Shown here: in pieces, positions 49,385 to 55,341 of the stretch | How positions within the stretch are numbered: the stretch's first letter is position 1 | Layout: each line of letters begins with the position of its first letter | From: a virus | IMG/VR virus record: IMGVR_UViG_3300006990_000036 | Coordinates: 1-55,341 of that record | Reading direction: 5' to 3' (one strand) | Length of the DNA stretch: 55,341 nt | The notes under the pieces: model-generated | The model's input: the letters and a program-made list of their open reading frames with translations, nothing else | Databases searched by the model: none | What the model was told of the DNA's origin: nothing | Program-made: the position numbers and the translations under genes

Positions 49385-49693
49385 ATGATTTGCGAGTTTA
49401 CCGCAGGAACAGAGCACTGGTACGTTGACACCGACAAGACCTACGTGAAGATTTTTGACAACATTGACCAACGTGTTATCAAAGAAAACCACAACTTAGG
49501 TTTACTAGCCCAGTTGGAAGGTAACCGTATTGCGGCCTACGAGGGCACCTATGCAATGATCGGCGTTTCCCCCACGATTACCACGACTCACTTCTTCCTA
49601 GAAGGAGGCAAAGAGGCAAATCGTATCATATGGCGACCCGGAATGACAGAAGAACTTGAGGAAGAAGTTGAGGTAGACAATGCCTATTTATAA
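49385..49693 (+). CDS. hypothetical protein, 102 aa
   Basis: A beta-rich N-terminus (TEHWYVDTDKTYVKIFDNID), a middle LLAQLEGNRIAAYEGTYAMI and an acidic C-terminus. It overlaps the next gene by 14 bp. No known family. Confidence 0.5.
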   Translation: MICEFTAGTEHWYVDTDKTYVKIFDNIDQRVIKENHNLGLLAQLEGNRIAAYEGTYAMIGVSPTITTTHFFLEGGKEANRIIWRPGMTEELEEEVEVDNAYL

Positions 49694-50117
49694 GGACTTT
49701 GACCGTGACCTACATAACCGGCACGACGTACAAGGCCGGGAAACCGTGAAGAACTATGTGAGCGCACACAAAGATGGGCTTATCGCTAAAGATAACCCTG
49801 ACGAATACGGGGTAGACTTACTGTTCTACAAATACGATAGACTCGTAGGTTACGGTGAAGTAGAAGTACGGACGAACTGGAAAGCTACAGTTTTCCCGTT
49901 CAAAAGCCTGCATGTGCCTGAACGTAAGAAGAAACTGTTAGACAACGATCTACCTACCCTGTTCTTCTCCGTCAACGAGAAACACACCCAAATGTTTGTG
50001 TGCAAAGCAGAAACCGTGCTCAACGCCCCGCTAGTCGAAGTATCCAACAAATACGTACAAAAGGGTGAACTGTTCTACGACGTAAAGACCACAGACCTCT
50101 ACCTGACAGAAACATGA
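49680..50117 (+). CDS. possible PD-(D/E)XK-like nuclease
   Basis: The 145-residue product shows EYGVDLLFYKYDRLVGYGEV with D46, then E60 and E62 in GEVEVRTNWK, an arrangement that resembles the PD-(D/E)XK nuclease core (D, E-x-K), with Arg in place of the usual Lys. The flanking strands and helices (LPTLFFSVNEKHTQMFVC) fit that fold. If active it would act as a small DNA endonuclease or resolvase. The assignment is from pattern only. It lies in the C/A-rich region. Confidence 0.4.
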   Translation: MPIYKDFDRDLHNRHDVQGRETVKNYVSAHKDGLIAKDNPDEYGVDLLFYKYDRLVGYGEVEVRTNWKATVFPFKSLHVPERKKKLLDNDLPTLFFSVNEKHTQMFVCKAETVLNAPLVEVSNKYVQKGELFYDVKTTDLYLTET

Positions 50118-50123
50118 GATAAA

Positions 50124-50279
50124 ATGGACCCCCTATGGCTCCCCCCAATGTACTGTCCCGACTGCGAAGTCTACTGGGAACAACTAGAAGGAACCCCCTG
50201 CTGGATATGCAAACAGCCCGGAGAATACCAGAAACGACTAGTATCCCCCCGGACACGACTTATCAGGACACATGACTGA
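50124..50279 (+). CDS. small zinc-ribbon protein, 51 aa
   Basis: Two CxxC knuckles (YCPDCEVYWEQ and PCWICKQPG) separated by 14 residues suggest a zinc ribbon. It starts 6 bp after the previous gene and ends 2 bp before the next. Codons are C-ending, in line with the strand composition of this region. Confidence 0.55.
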   Translation: MDPLWLPPMYCPDCEVYWEQLEGTPCWICKQPGEYQKRLVSPRTRLIRTHD

Positions 50280-50281
50280 CT

Positions 50282-50566
50282 ATGCCCCTATCAGGTAACC
50301 TCAGCCTCAAGTACTGCTCCGTAAGCAGGTGCGGCAATTCAGCACAATACCACGTCCAATTCACAGACAAAGAAAACAACTATACATCAAGTGTACAGCC
50401 CTACTGTAGTGACCACACCAAAATCGGATGGTACCTACCCCCCAAAGGGAAACAGAAAGGCAAATGGGTAGGAGGATGGATACCGTCCAACATACACACA
50501 ATACACGACAACTACGGCGACGAACTCACCGTATCACAAGTCAAAAACTCGACAGCAAGGTTCTAA
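50282..50566 (+). CDS. hypothetical Cys-containing protein, 94 aa
   Basis: It has YCSVSRCGNSAQYHV and QPYCSDHTKIGWY, a Cys/His set that could bind zinc, then a Lys/Gly/Trp-rich segment (PPKGKQKGKWVGGW). It follows the zinc-ribbon gene by 2 bp. No family is recognised. Confidence 0.5.
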   Translation: MPLSGNLSLKYCSVSRCGNSAQYHVQFTDKENNYTSSVQPYCSDHTKIGWYLPPKGKQKGKWVGGWIPSNIHTIHDNYGDELTVSQVKNSTARF

Positions 50567-50569
50567 CAA

Positions 50570-50707
50570 ATGGACAACATTCTATTCGCAGGCATCGTAT
50601 GGCTCATCCTGTCAGGAGCCGCAACAGCACTGTGGTCACTATCCGCAATAGTAACCACACTCACCGACAAACTACTCTCAACATACAAAAGAAGGAACCC
50701 CAAATGA
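50570..50707 (+). CDS. small membrane protein, 45 aa
   Basis: MDNILFAGIVWLILSGAATA followed by LWSLSAIVTTLTDKLL gives one long or two short membrane spans and a basic tail (YKRRNPK). The start of the next gene overlaps its stop (ATGA). Confidence 0.5.
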   Translation: MDNILFAGIVWLILSGAATALWSLSAIVTTLTDKLLSTYKRRNPK

Positions 50708-50838
50708 CCAAAAATTTAGGATGGCTCATAGCCGCCCCAATCATCGCAGCAGGACTCATCACCCTCGCAATCCACCAAACAATCACCCAAATCACCCGAC
50801 TACACGAACACGCCCAAACAGGACAACACCCCAAATAG
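50704..50838 (+). CDS. small membrane protein, 44 aa
   Basis: Start overlaps the previous stop by 4 bp. One hydrophobic span (LGWLIAAPIIAAGLITLAI) is followed by a polar tail. A longer in-frame opening upstream is rejected because it would overlap two other genes. Confidence 0.5.
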   Translation: MTKNLGWLIAAPIIAAGLITLAIHQTITQITRLHEHAQTGQHPK

Positions 50839-50912
50839 AAACCCCGCAAATCCTACCACGATCACAAACACCCCCAAGCAACACACAACAAAAAGCCCTA
50901 AAGGACAAACCA

Positions 50913-50999
50913 ATGCTACCCCAAGACTACATGATAGGCATAGCCTTCACCATTATAGCCATAACCCTAGTATTAGCGTTAGACTCATACACAAGTTGA
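50913..50999 (+). CDS. very small membrane peptide, 28 aa
   Basis: The ATG follows AAAGGAC at normal spacing. The peptide (MLPQDYMIGIAFTIIAITLV plus a short tail) is a single membrane span. It is the third consecutive membrane peptide in this cluster. Confidence 0.4.
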   Translation: MLPQDYMIGIAFTIIAITLVLALDSYTS

Positions 51000-51025
51000 C
51001 ACCCACCCACCCTCTACAGTAAACT
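50996..51025 (+). promoter_or_regulatory. promoter upstream of whiB-like gene
   Basis: TTGACA 50996-51001, 18 bp, TAAACT 51020-51025. It overlaps the stop codon of the tiny membrane gene. A Shine-Dalgarno AGAAGGA precedes the GTG at 51091. Confidence 0.65.
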
Positions 51026-51090
51026 ACAACCATAACACCCTACTAGTATTAAACCCAAACAACAAAACCCATACTAGAAGGACCCTAACT

Positions 51091-51489
51091 GTGGACAACA
51101 ACACAAACCCACTCACACGCATAACCAAAAACATCCGAACACCTATACAACCCCCAAACACCCCACAACCCCCCATTGACCCCCACCAAAACCCCCCAGA
51201 ACCCGCTAAACACTGGTCTGATGACGCTTTGTGTAAGGGTAAGACGGATCAGATGTTCCCTAAGGAGCATAAGGATTTGTCGTATATTTCGGAGGCTCGT
51301 CGTATGTGTAGGCAGTGTCCTGTGCGTAAGGATTGTTTGGAGTATGCTTTGTCGTTTCCGGCTTCGGATCAGCATGGGGTTTGGGCTGGGTTGACTCCTC
51401 GGCAGTTGGATTCTGAGGCTAAGCGTCGTGGGGTTCGGGTTGAGCGTTTTACTTTGGCTCAGGTTTGGTCGCATTTGAATCGGGGTTGA
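51091..51489 (+). CDS. whiB: WhiB-family iron-sulphur transcription regulator
   Basis: GTG start after AGAAGGA. The product has 132 residues. The WhiB domain covers about 41-120 with the four cluster Cys at C48 (DALCKG), C73, C76 and C82 (MCRQCPVRKDC), and the GVWAG turn at 96-100, then a basic C-terminal helix. WhiB proteins bind a [4Fe-4S] cluster and work with SigA. They are confined to Actinobacteria and their phages, which supports an actinobacterial host. Residues 1-40 are an extra Pro/Asn/Thr tail (PPNTPQPPIDPHQNPPEP), where the composition is C/A-rich. The switch to G/T-rich DNA occurs at the domain edge. Confidence 0.9.
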   Translation: MDNNTNPLTRITKNIRTPIQPPNTPQPPIDPHQNPPEPAKHWSDDALCKGKTDQMFPKEHKDLSYISEARRMCRQCPVRKDCLEYALSFPASDQHGVWAGLTPRQLDSEAKRRGVRVERFTLAQVWSHLNRG

Positions 51490-51577
51490 GTGTCCGGCCG
51501 GTGGGGATTGTGTCAAGTTGTTTGTGTGTTTTGTGTTTGTTTGTATAGTGGTTGTAGATACGTGGTAGTATAGTTGT

Positions 51578-52195
51578 ATGGATTCTAATAAGCTTTCTAA
51601 GGAGTTTTTGGCGGAGAGGGATGCCCGTATTTTTGGGTTGCGTAAGTCTGGGTTGTCGAATCAGGATATTGGGAAGCGGTTTAATATGTCGGCTTCGGCT
51701 GTGGCGGCGGCTACGAGGCGTCAGTTGGGTCGGTTGAATTCTGAGGCGTGGTTGTCGTATCCTGATGTGTTGCGTTTGGAGTTGGAGCGGTTGGATGAGA
51801 TGCAGAAGTCTGTGTGGCCTTTGACTCAGTTTAGGCGTGAGGTGTTGGATGATGGTTCTGAGGTGATGTTGGAGCCGGATCAGAATGCTGTGCGTACTGT
51901 GTTGGGTATTATGGATAGGCGTGCTAAGTTGTTGGGTATGAATGTTGAGCGGTCTGAGGTTGCGATTTCTGGTTTGGAGGGGGCGTCGTCTGTTGAGGTT
52001 ACGTCGTCGTTGGCTGGGGTTGGTGGTGAGGTGTCGGTTGCGGGTGATGCTAAGGGTGAGGCTTTGGCGTTGTTGGAGTTGATGTCTTCGTCGGGTGTGT
52101 TGGATTCTGGTGTTGTTAATAATATTTTGGATAGTGTTGATCGTGATGATGATGTGGTTGATGCTGTGATTGTTGAGGAGGACAGTGATGTCTAG
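51578..52195 (+). CDS. helix-turn-helix protein, possible small terminase subunit
   Basis: The 205-residue product has a helix-turn-helix near residues 15-45 (ARIFGLRKSGLSNQDIGKRF, NMSASAVAAATRRQL), then a helical middle and an acidic, Gly/Val-rich tail. Small terminase subunits often have an HTH plus a helical middle, and packaging genes commonly sit in such a position. No large terminase is seen in the window, so this remains open. A TAGTAT box lies 6 nt before the ATG without a good -35. The region is G/T-rich. Confidence 0.4.
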   Translation: MDSNKLSKEFLAERDARIFGLRKSGLSNQDIGKRFNMSASAVAAATRRQLGRLNSEAWLSYPDVLRLELERLDEMQKSVWPLTQFRREVLDDGSEVMLEPDQNAVRTVLGIMDRRAKLLGMNVERSEVAISGLEGASSVEVTSSLAGVGGEVSVAGDAKGEALALLELMSSSGVLDSGVVNNILDSVDRDDDVVDAVIVEEDSDV

Positions 52196-52523
52196 TGATT
52201 ATTTGAAACAAACTTTGTTGGCGGATGAGGTGCGGAAGGCTGAGGTTGCTGGTGCGGTCGATGCTGTGCTGGAGGGTGATGTAGCCCCGGCGTTGGCGGA
52301 TGATGAGCCTCGTGACCGTCAGGTGTTGATTCGTGTTGGGGAAACTCAGCGGTCTCAGTGGCAGGCGGCGGCTGAGTCTGATGGGGCTTCTGTGTCTGAG
52401 TGGTTGAGGCAGATGGCTGATGCACGGTGGCGTGAGATTTATACGTGTACGCATCCGTTGGAGCGGCGGCAGGTGTATCCTTGGTCTGAGATTTGTTTGG
52501 ATTGTGGTACGAAGCTGCGGTAG
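52188..52523 (+). CDS. ribbon-helix-helix-like protein with C-terminal Cys pairs
   Basis: ATG 52188 follows GAGGAGG and overlaps the previous gene by 8 bp. The 111-residue product has RQVLIRVGETQRSQWQAAAE and DGASVSEWLRQMADARW, like ribbon-helix-helix or Arc-type binding, then YTCTHPLERRQVYPWSEICL with DCG, a possible zinc knuckle. It is probably a small DNA-binding regulator. Its stop codon forms the first three bases of a 14-bp repeat found four times near here. Confidence 0.5.
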   Translation: MSSDYLKQTLLADEVRKAEVAGAVDAVLEGDVAPALADDEPRDRQVLIRVGETQRSQWQAAAESDGASVSEWLRQMADARWREIYTCTHPLERRQVYPWSEICLDCGTKLR

Positions 52524-52717
52524 GGACACCATTGAGGGTATTTGGGTGGGTTAGTCCCGGTCTTGAGTGGGCTGGGGTTGGCGAGTCCCGCAGGTTTAGC
52601 GGTGTGGGCCTGTGGGGCGGGGCTGGTTTACCTTGATGGTTGGGAATGAGAAAGGGGACCTTAGCAACTTTACTGCTAGGGTCCCCTCTCTGTGTTAATT
52701 GGTGTGTTGTTAGATGT
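52524..52717. other. G-rich intergenic stretch with terminator
   Basis: No credible gene. The first 120 bases are strongly G/T-rich with short repeated AGTCCCG segments. The strong hairpin at 52654-52686 lies in the second half. The gap separates + strand genes from a small - strand gene. Confidence 0.6.
52654..52686. terminator. bidirectional hairpin terminator
   Basis: A 13-bp stem (GGGGACCTTAGCA at 52654-52666 with TGCTAGGGTCCCC at 52674-52686, one G-U pair) and a 7-nt loop. It lies between the + strand gene ending at 52523 and the - strand gene ending at 52718, so it can stop both. The T-run is short. Confidence 0.8.
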
Positions 52718-52867
52718 TTACCAGCGTGCTCGTGCTGCTGCGATTTCTCGTTCTAGGTCGTCGGTCCATAGGGAGCGGTCTCGTGGGACGCTGATGCCGT
52801 TGATGTAGAGTAGCTTCTTGCGGGCTTTTCGACGGTCTTTGAGCCGGGTAATGATTTTCTTTGTCAT
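52718..52867 (-). CDS. small basic protein, 49 aa
   Basis: The ATG at 52867 is preceded by a perfect AAGGAGGTGA ribosome site at 8 nt spacing, the strongest in the window. The product begins MTKKIITRLKDRRKARKKLL, followed by YINGISVPRDRSLWTDDLER and an Ala/Arg helix. It is highly basic, compatible with nucleic-acid binding, and could be abundant. It is transcribed against the neighbouring + strand genes and ends at the bidirectional terminator. Confidence 0.65.
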   Translation of the reverse strand: MTKKIITRLKDRRKARKKLLYINGISVPRDRSLWTDDLEREIAAARARW

Positions 52868-53006
52868 GTGTTGGTTCACCTCCTTGGGGTGTGGTTTAGC
52901 TTATTAGCCAAACTCTATTCTAGCGGGACTGGTCGGGTATGTATAGTGCGGGTTGGGTGAAGGTAGTCACAGGCGGGGGTGTGTATGTGGGCACGTAGGG
53001 ACACCA
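52868..53006. other. intergenic region between divergent small genes
   Basis: Holds the ribosome site of the - strand gene and, toward the right, the repeat copy at 52996-53010. No further open frame is supported. Confidence 0.5.
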
Positions 53007-53036
53007 TTGGCCTTTTAGTGTAGTTTGGGGTATTAT
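53007..53036 (+). promoter_or_regulatory. promoter of RHH gene, leaderless, overlapped by repeat
   Basis: TTGGCC 53007-53012, 18 bp, TATTAT 53031-53036, then 6 nt to the ATG at 53043. The first four bases of the -35 are the end of the repeat at 52996-53010. Confidence 0.5.
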
Positions 53037-53042
53037 ATAAAT

Positions 53043-53255
53043 ATGAATGATTTATTTGATGTGGCTGGTCCGGGGCGTCCACCGAAGCGTGCTGATGTAG
53101 AAAGTAAAAACGTGGGCATGTCGTTTAAGGTTGACCCTCGTTTAAAGAATTTGTTGATGGATATCGCTGATGGTTATGGGATTTCGATGACAGAGTTGTT
53201 GTTGATGATGGCGATGAAGGAAGCGGGCGTAGAGTACTTAGAGGACTTGGAGTGA
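53043..53255 (+). CDS. ribbon-helix-helix regulator, 70 aa
   Basis: ATG 53043 is chosen over an in-frame TTG upstream because it lies 6 nt from the -10. The protein has SFKVDPRLKNLLMDIADGYG and ISMTELLLMMAMKEAG, typical of a ribbon-helix-helix fold. RHH proteins often repress their own promoter, and the repeat overlapping the promoter is a candidate site. It overlaps the next gene by 4 bp. Confidence 0.6.
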   Translation: MNDLFDVAGPGRPPKRADVESKNVGMSFKVDPRLKNLLMDIADGYGISMTELLLMMAMKEAGVEYLEDLE

Positions 53256-53587
53256 CTGATCCTAACGAGAATGTCAGTTTGCATTTGCGTATGCCTGCTT
53301 GGGTGAAGGAGCTTGTGGCTGAGGCTGCTGCTGCGGAGGGTATGGCGATGGCACAGTATTGTGCTCATGTGTTAGCTGGGTGTGCTAGGGACACCATTGG
53401 CATTCCTGAACCCCCGCCTGCTGTGGCTGCGTTGCCGACTGTCTCGGATGTGTTGCGCACATACATTGAGGGCAGCAAGATGATCGGGCCGTGTGGTAAT
53501 GCGTGGCCCTGCGAGTACAGCGAAGAGGCTAGCAAGTTCATCGGTGACGCCGAGTTCTGCGGCTCGTGTAACGTGCGGGTTCATTAG
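53252..53587 (+). CDS. ribbon-helix-helix-like protein with Cys-rich C-terminus
   Basis: GTG start overlapping the previous stop. In 111 residues, NVSLHLRMPAWVKELVAEAA resembles the strand-helix start of ribbon-helix-helix proteins, followed by AMAQYCAHVLAGCARDT. The last 40 residues hold Cys pairs (GPCGNAWPCEYSEEA, EFCGSCNVRVH) that could bind zinc. It may be a partner of the preceding RHH protein. It converges with the - strand gene with a 4-bp overlap. Confidence 0.5.
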   Translation: MTDPNENVSLHLRMPAWVKELVAEAAAAEGMAMAQYCAHVLAGCARDTIGIPEPPPAVAALPTVSDVLRTYIEGSKMIGPCGNAWPCEYSEEASKFIGDAEFCGSCNVRVH

Positions 53588-53859
53588 TACCGTCCTGCTG
53601 GCGTATGTGACTGCTGAAGTTCGGTGATATCGCAGTCTTTGGGGAGTTCGTGGTCTCTGAGGATCATGAGTGGTCGCCCGTACTGTTGGTCCATGCGATG
53701 TTCGACTTCGTGGAATCGTCCATGAAAAATTACTTTGTTCTTTTCTGCGTCTACTAGACAGAAGTCGGAAGGCATTAGCCATTCGATGATCTGTTCGTAT
53801 ACGTACTTAACCCATCTGTAGAGGGTTAGGTATCTTGGTTCTCCTACATGTTTAGCCAT
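53584..53859 (-). CDS. hypothetical protein, 91 aa
   Basis: The start at 53859 overlaps the end of the preceding - strand gene by 16 bp. The product is YLTLYRWVKYVYEQIIEWLM, then DFCLVDAEKNKVIFHGRFHE and a polar tail. No family recognised. A longer frame reaching to 54027 would run through the neighbour's coding sequence and is not preferred. Confidence 0.45.
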   Translation of the reverse strand: MAKHVGEPRYLTLYRWVKYVYEQIIEWLMPSDFCLVDAEKNKVIFHGRFHEVEHRMDQQYGRPLMILRDHELPKDCDITELQQSHTPAGRY

Positions 53860-54200
53860 TCGTCCATTTCTTTCTGTCCGTCTTTCTCCTGATGATATAG
53901 TGCCACGAACGTTTCCACCTTGTCGGCGTTCCGAAAGATAAGAGTTATGTCGTTGTACTTCTTGTTGCGGGGGTTCCGCCCGTTGTGCCATTCGGATAGC
54001 GTACATCCGATGATAGCTTGACGGCATGTCTCTTCACCGTACAGCTTGAGAGCGGAGGCGATTTTCTTTTCCCGTGCCTCGTCTAGTTTAGTACCTTCAG
54101 TCCTGTTGCACGTGTTCTTCCAGAAGTCGAAGACTGCTTGTACAGTCTCCGCAGGTACACCATTGGTATCTTTTAGATTGAATAAGTTTTGTTCTTCCAC
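53844..54200 (-). CDS. helicase-loader/replisome-organiser-like protein
   Basis: GTG start at 54200 just after GAAGGAGG. The 118-residue product carries AVFDFWKNTCNRTEGTKLDE, REKKIASALKLYGEETCRQA, IIGCTLSEWHNGRNPRNKKY and DITLIFRNADKVETFVALY. This run resembles the C-terminal domain of phage replisome organisers or helicase loaders. The DNA-binding N-terminal part of such proteins is absent, so it would be a truncated or single-domain form. It is in an early-type - strand operon. Confidence 0.5.
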   Translation of the reverse strand: MEEQNLFNLKDTNGVPAETVQAVFDFWKNTCNRTEGTKLDEAREKKIASALKLYGEETCRQAIIGCTLSEWHNGRNPRNKKYNDITLIFRNADKVETFVALYHQEKDGQKEMDEWLNM

Positions 54201-54280
54201 TGTTCCTCCTTCCGATAATAGATTTGTAAGATAACATATTGTTTGAACGGTTTTCGTCGGGGTTAGCCGTTCAGAACGAC

Positions 54281-54319
54281 GGAAGGGCCGAGGGGAGAGA
54301 GGATTCCCCCGGCCCTTCC
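54281..54319. terminator. hairpin terminator between minus-strand genes
   Basis: GGAAGGGCC (54281-54289) pairs with GGCCCTTCC (54311-54319), extended inside by a G/C run (54292-54295 with 54306-54310). A second stem GAACGG (54245-54250)/CCGTTC (54267-54272) lies beside it. It would end the transcript of the CobT-like gene. Confidence 0.65.
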
Positions 54320-54333
54320 TGTCTGTGTGGGCA

Positions 54334-55284
54334 TCAGCGCTGCCGCAGGTACTCCTTCCATCGTGGCAGAACCTGTGGCTTGTAAGCCTGCCCACGCTGG
54401 AGACTCTGAAGGAAGGTAATCGCATCCTTTGGGGAGTACTCCATGTGAACGTTGTTCTTCTGTGCGAGGATAGCGCACTCGGTCTCGTCAAAGACGGAGG
54501 AGCCTCCTCGTGGACGGTAGACCAACCCATCGGTCACCCAGATGACTGGGGACTTCCGGTTGATGCGTCGGGACACAGCGTATTCGAGTGCGGGCCTGTC
54601 GTTGCCGTTGCCTCCACGGAACCGAGGAAGTTTGGCTGTCATCTTGCCCTTGTCTGCGAGGATGAAGCAGTTGTCTCCGTCGTAGCCTGTGGAGTAACCC
54701 ATGACGGTGCATCCAGGTGCTGCTTCCATCATTTCTCGCACCTGATCTTTGGAGAGTGACATGGAGCCTGAGCAGTCAATGAGTACGACGCCGCCGCTGG
54801 ACTTGACAAACTTGTCAAACACACGACGGTCAGGGTCGGTGAGCATACGATGCATCCGGCGAGGGTTGCGTCCCATGTTGGATGCCACTCGTTTGCGCCC
54901 GATAGCTCCAGGGATGGTAATGGTGAGCGGTAGGGCTTTGACTCTCAGGGGGAGCCATTCACCAATGCCGTTCTTTTCGATGCCTCCGTTTAAAGCTTTG
55001 TTAGCTTTATCTTGGATAGCCTTACGGTCAATGGTCTGATCTTTGTCAGCGAGTTCTTTGGCTTCGCCGTCGTCTTGCAGTCCCTCGTTGGTGTCGCCAC
55101 TGCTGCCTTTAGGGTTGCCGTCCTCGTCGGTCTCTTCGCCACCATCGCTGTCTGCGCTGTCGTCGGAGTCGTCGGAGTCGTCGGAGTTCTCTGGCTCTGG
55201 CTCTGGCTCTGGTGGCCTCTGCCGGGGGGCAGGCATCGCTGCGATGGACTCAATAAGCATGGCAAGCTCAATAGTAAAGTTCAT
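54334..55284 (-). CDS. cobT: CobT-like protein with VWA (MIDAS) domain
   Basis: The 316-residue product begins MNFTIELAMLIESIAAMPAP. A strongly acidic linker follows (runs of Asp/Ser near residues 25-70), then a helical segment with KALPLTITIPGAIGRK. The VWA domain covers about 160-300 with the MIDAS motif VVLIDCSGSMSLS and a VTDG segment. The layout matches CobT-type cobaltochelatase subunits that phages often carry beside a MoxR/CobS AAA+ ATPase, which would lie beyond the right edge of the window. In phages the pair's target is unsettled. Confidence 0.7.
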   Translation of the reverse strand: MNFTIELAMLIESIAAMPAPRQRPPEPEPEPENSDDSDDSDDSADSDGGEETDEDGNPKGSSGDTNEGLQDDGEAKELADKDQTIDRKAIQDKANKALNGGIEKNGIGEWLPLRVKALPLTITIPGAIGRKRVASNMGRNPRRMHRMLTDPDRRVFDKFVKSSGGVVLIDCSGSMSLSKDQVREMMEAAPGCTVMGYSTGYDGDNCFILADKGKMTAKLPRFRGGNGNDRPALEYAVSRRINRKSPVIWVTDGLVYRPRGGSSVFDETECAILAQKNNVHMEYSPKDAITFLQSLQRGQAYKPQVLPRWKEYLRQR

Positions 55285-55341
55285 ACCAACTATTGTGGCG
55301 CTCTGCCGGTTTTCGTAAGTTGCCCCGTAGCGAAGTAGCGC

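Larger units (their letters stand above)
52521..54166. repeat. dispersed TAGGGACACCATTG motif, four copies
   Basis: Copies at 52521-52534, 52996-53010 (with a trailing G), 53386-53400 and a one-mismatch copy at 54153-54166. The copy at 52996 overlaps the -35 region of the RHH gene at 53043. Two copies lie in coding sequence. The motif may be an operator. Confidence 0.55.

Noticed and set aside
50428-50703. Long upstream extension of the small membrane gene at 50704
   Set aside because: It would overlap two other credible genes in different frames. The ATGA overlap at 50704 is typical for this genome.
54200-54530. Extension of the replisome-organiser-like gene to 54530
   Set aside because: The extension runs through the terminator hairpin and the CobT-like gene on the same strand and has no Shine-Dalgarno. 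GTG 54200 follows GAAGGAGG.
1-55341. Lysogeny module (integrase, att sites, repressor)
   Set aside because: No recombinase or immunity repressor was recognised. The small RHH proteins alone do not prove lysogeny.

Overview
The window is a piece of a tailed double-stranded DNA phage genome. It carries baseplate and tail genes of the contractile type: a tube/LysM-adaptor-like protein, a late-control-D-like hub, an OB-fold spike, a gp25-like wedge protein and a baseplate-J protein. This suggests a myovirus-like particle. A WhiB-family protein, a SigA-like phage sigma factor, actinobacterial-type promoters (TTGACN, about 17 bp, TANNNT) and many apparently leaderless transcripts point to a host in the Actinomycetota. 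The host is an inference. No integrase, attachment site or CRISPR array was seen.

Layout. (1) 1-6.2 kb: end of the probable tape measure gene, tube adaptor, hub and a spike/fibre with an S74 chaperone. (2) 6.3-14.4 kb: two wall-degrading enzymes, then a nucleic-acid module (SNase-like nuclease, winged-helix protein, DnaQ-like exonuclease with zinc ribbon, CBS-less IMP dehydrogenase, family A DNA polymerase, sigma factor). (3) 14.5-34 kb: tRNA-Leu, small genes, gp25-like and J-like baseplate proteins, then a long run of repetitive tail-fibre genes. The run ends in a fibronectin-III protein whose C-terminus is 21 tetrapeptides of the form F/Y-F-P-P. (4) 34-46.7 kb: a block dominated by eleven 2-oxoglutarate/Fe(II) oxygenase genes: seven on the + strand, interleaved with a probable DUF6065 protein, a glutathione-peroxidase-like protein and unknowns, and four on the - strand. 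The two arrays converge and overlap by 34 bp. (5) 46.7-49 kb: thioredoxin, a secreted lysozyme-like protein, a structured non-coding stretch, tRNA-Ser and tRNA-Tyr. (6) 49-53.6 kb: many tiny genes, WhiB, a possible small terminase and ribbon-helix-helix proteins, with an abrupt reversal of strand composition inside the whiB-like gene. (7) 53.6-55.3 kb: a - strand early-type module with a probable helicase-loader-like protein and a CobT-like VWA protein.

Most striking point. A tail protein with 42 prolines in a perfect F/Y-F-P-P tract lies 38 bp upstream of a series of prolyl-4-hydroxylase-type oxygenases. One testable reading is a phage-encoded post-translational hydroxylation module acting on its own fibres, with thioredoxin and a peroxidase-like protein as redox support. 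Other strong points are a recurrent promoter design in which the start codon lies exactly 6 nt after the -10 box (ten cases, including a back-to-back divergent pair sharing the palindrome GCAATTGC), a candidate structured RNA at 47.7-47.9 kb, and a sharp GC-skew switch near 51.21 kb.
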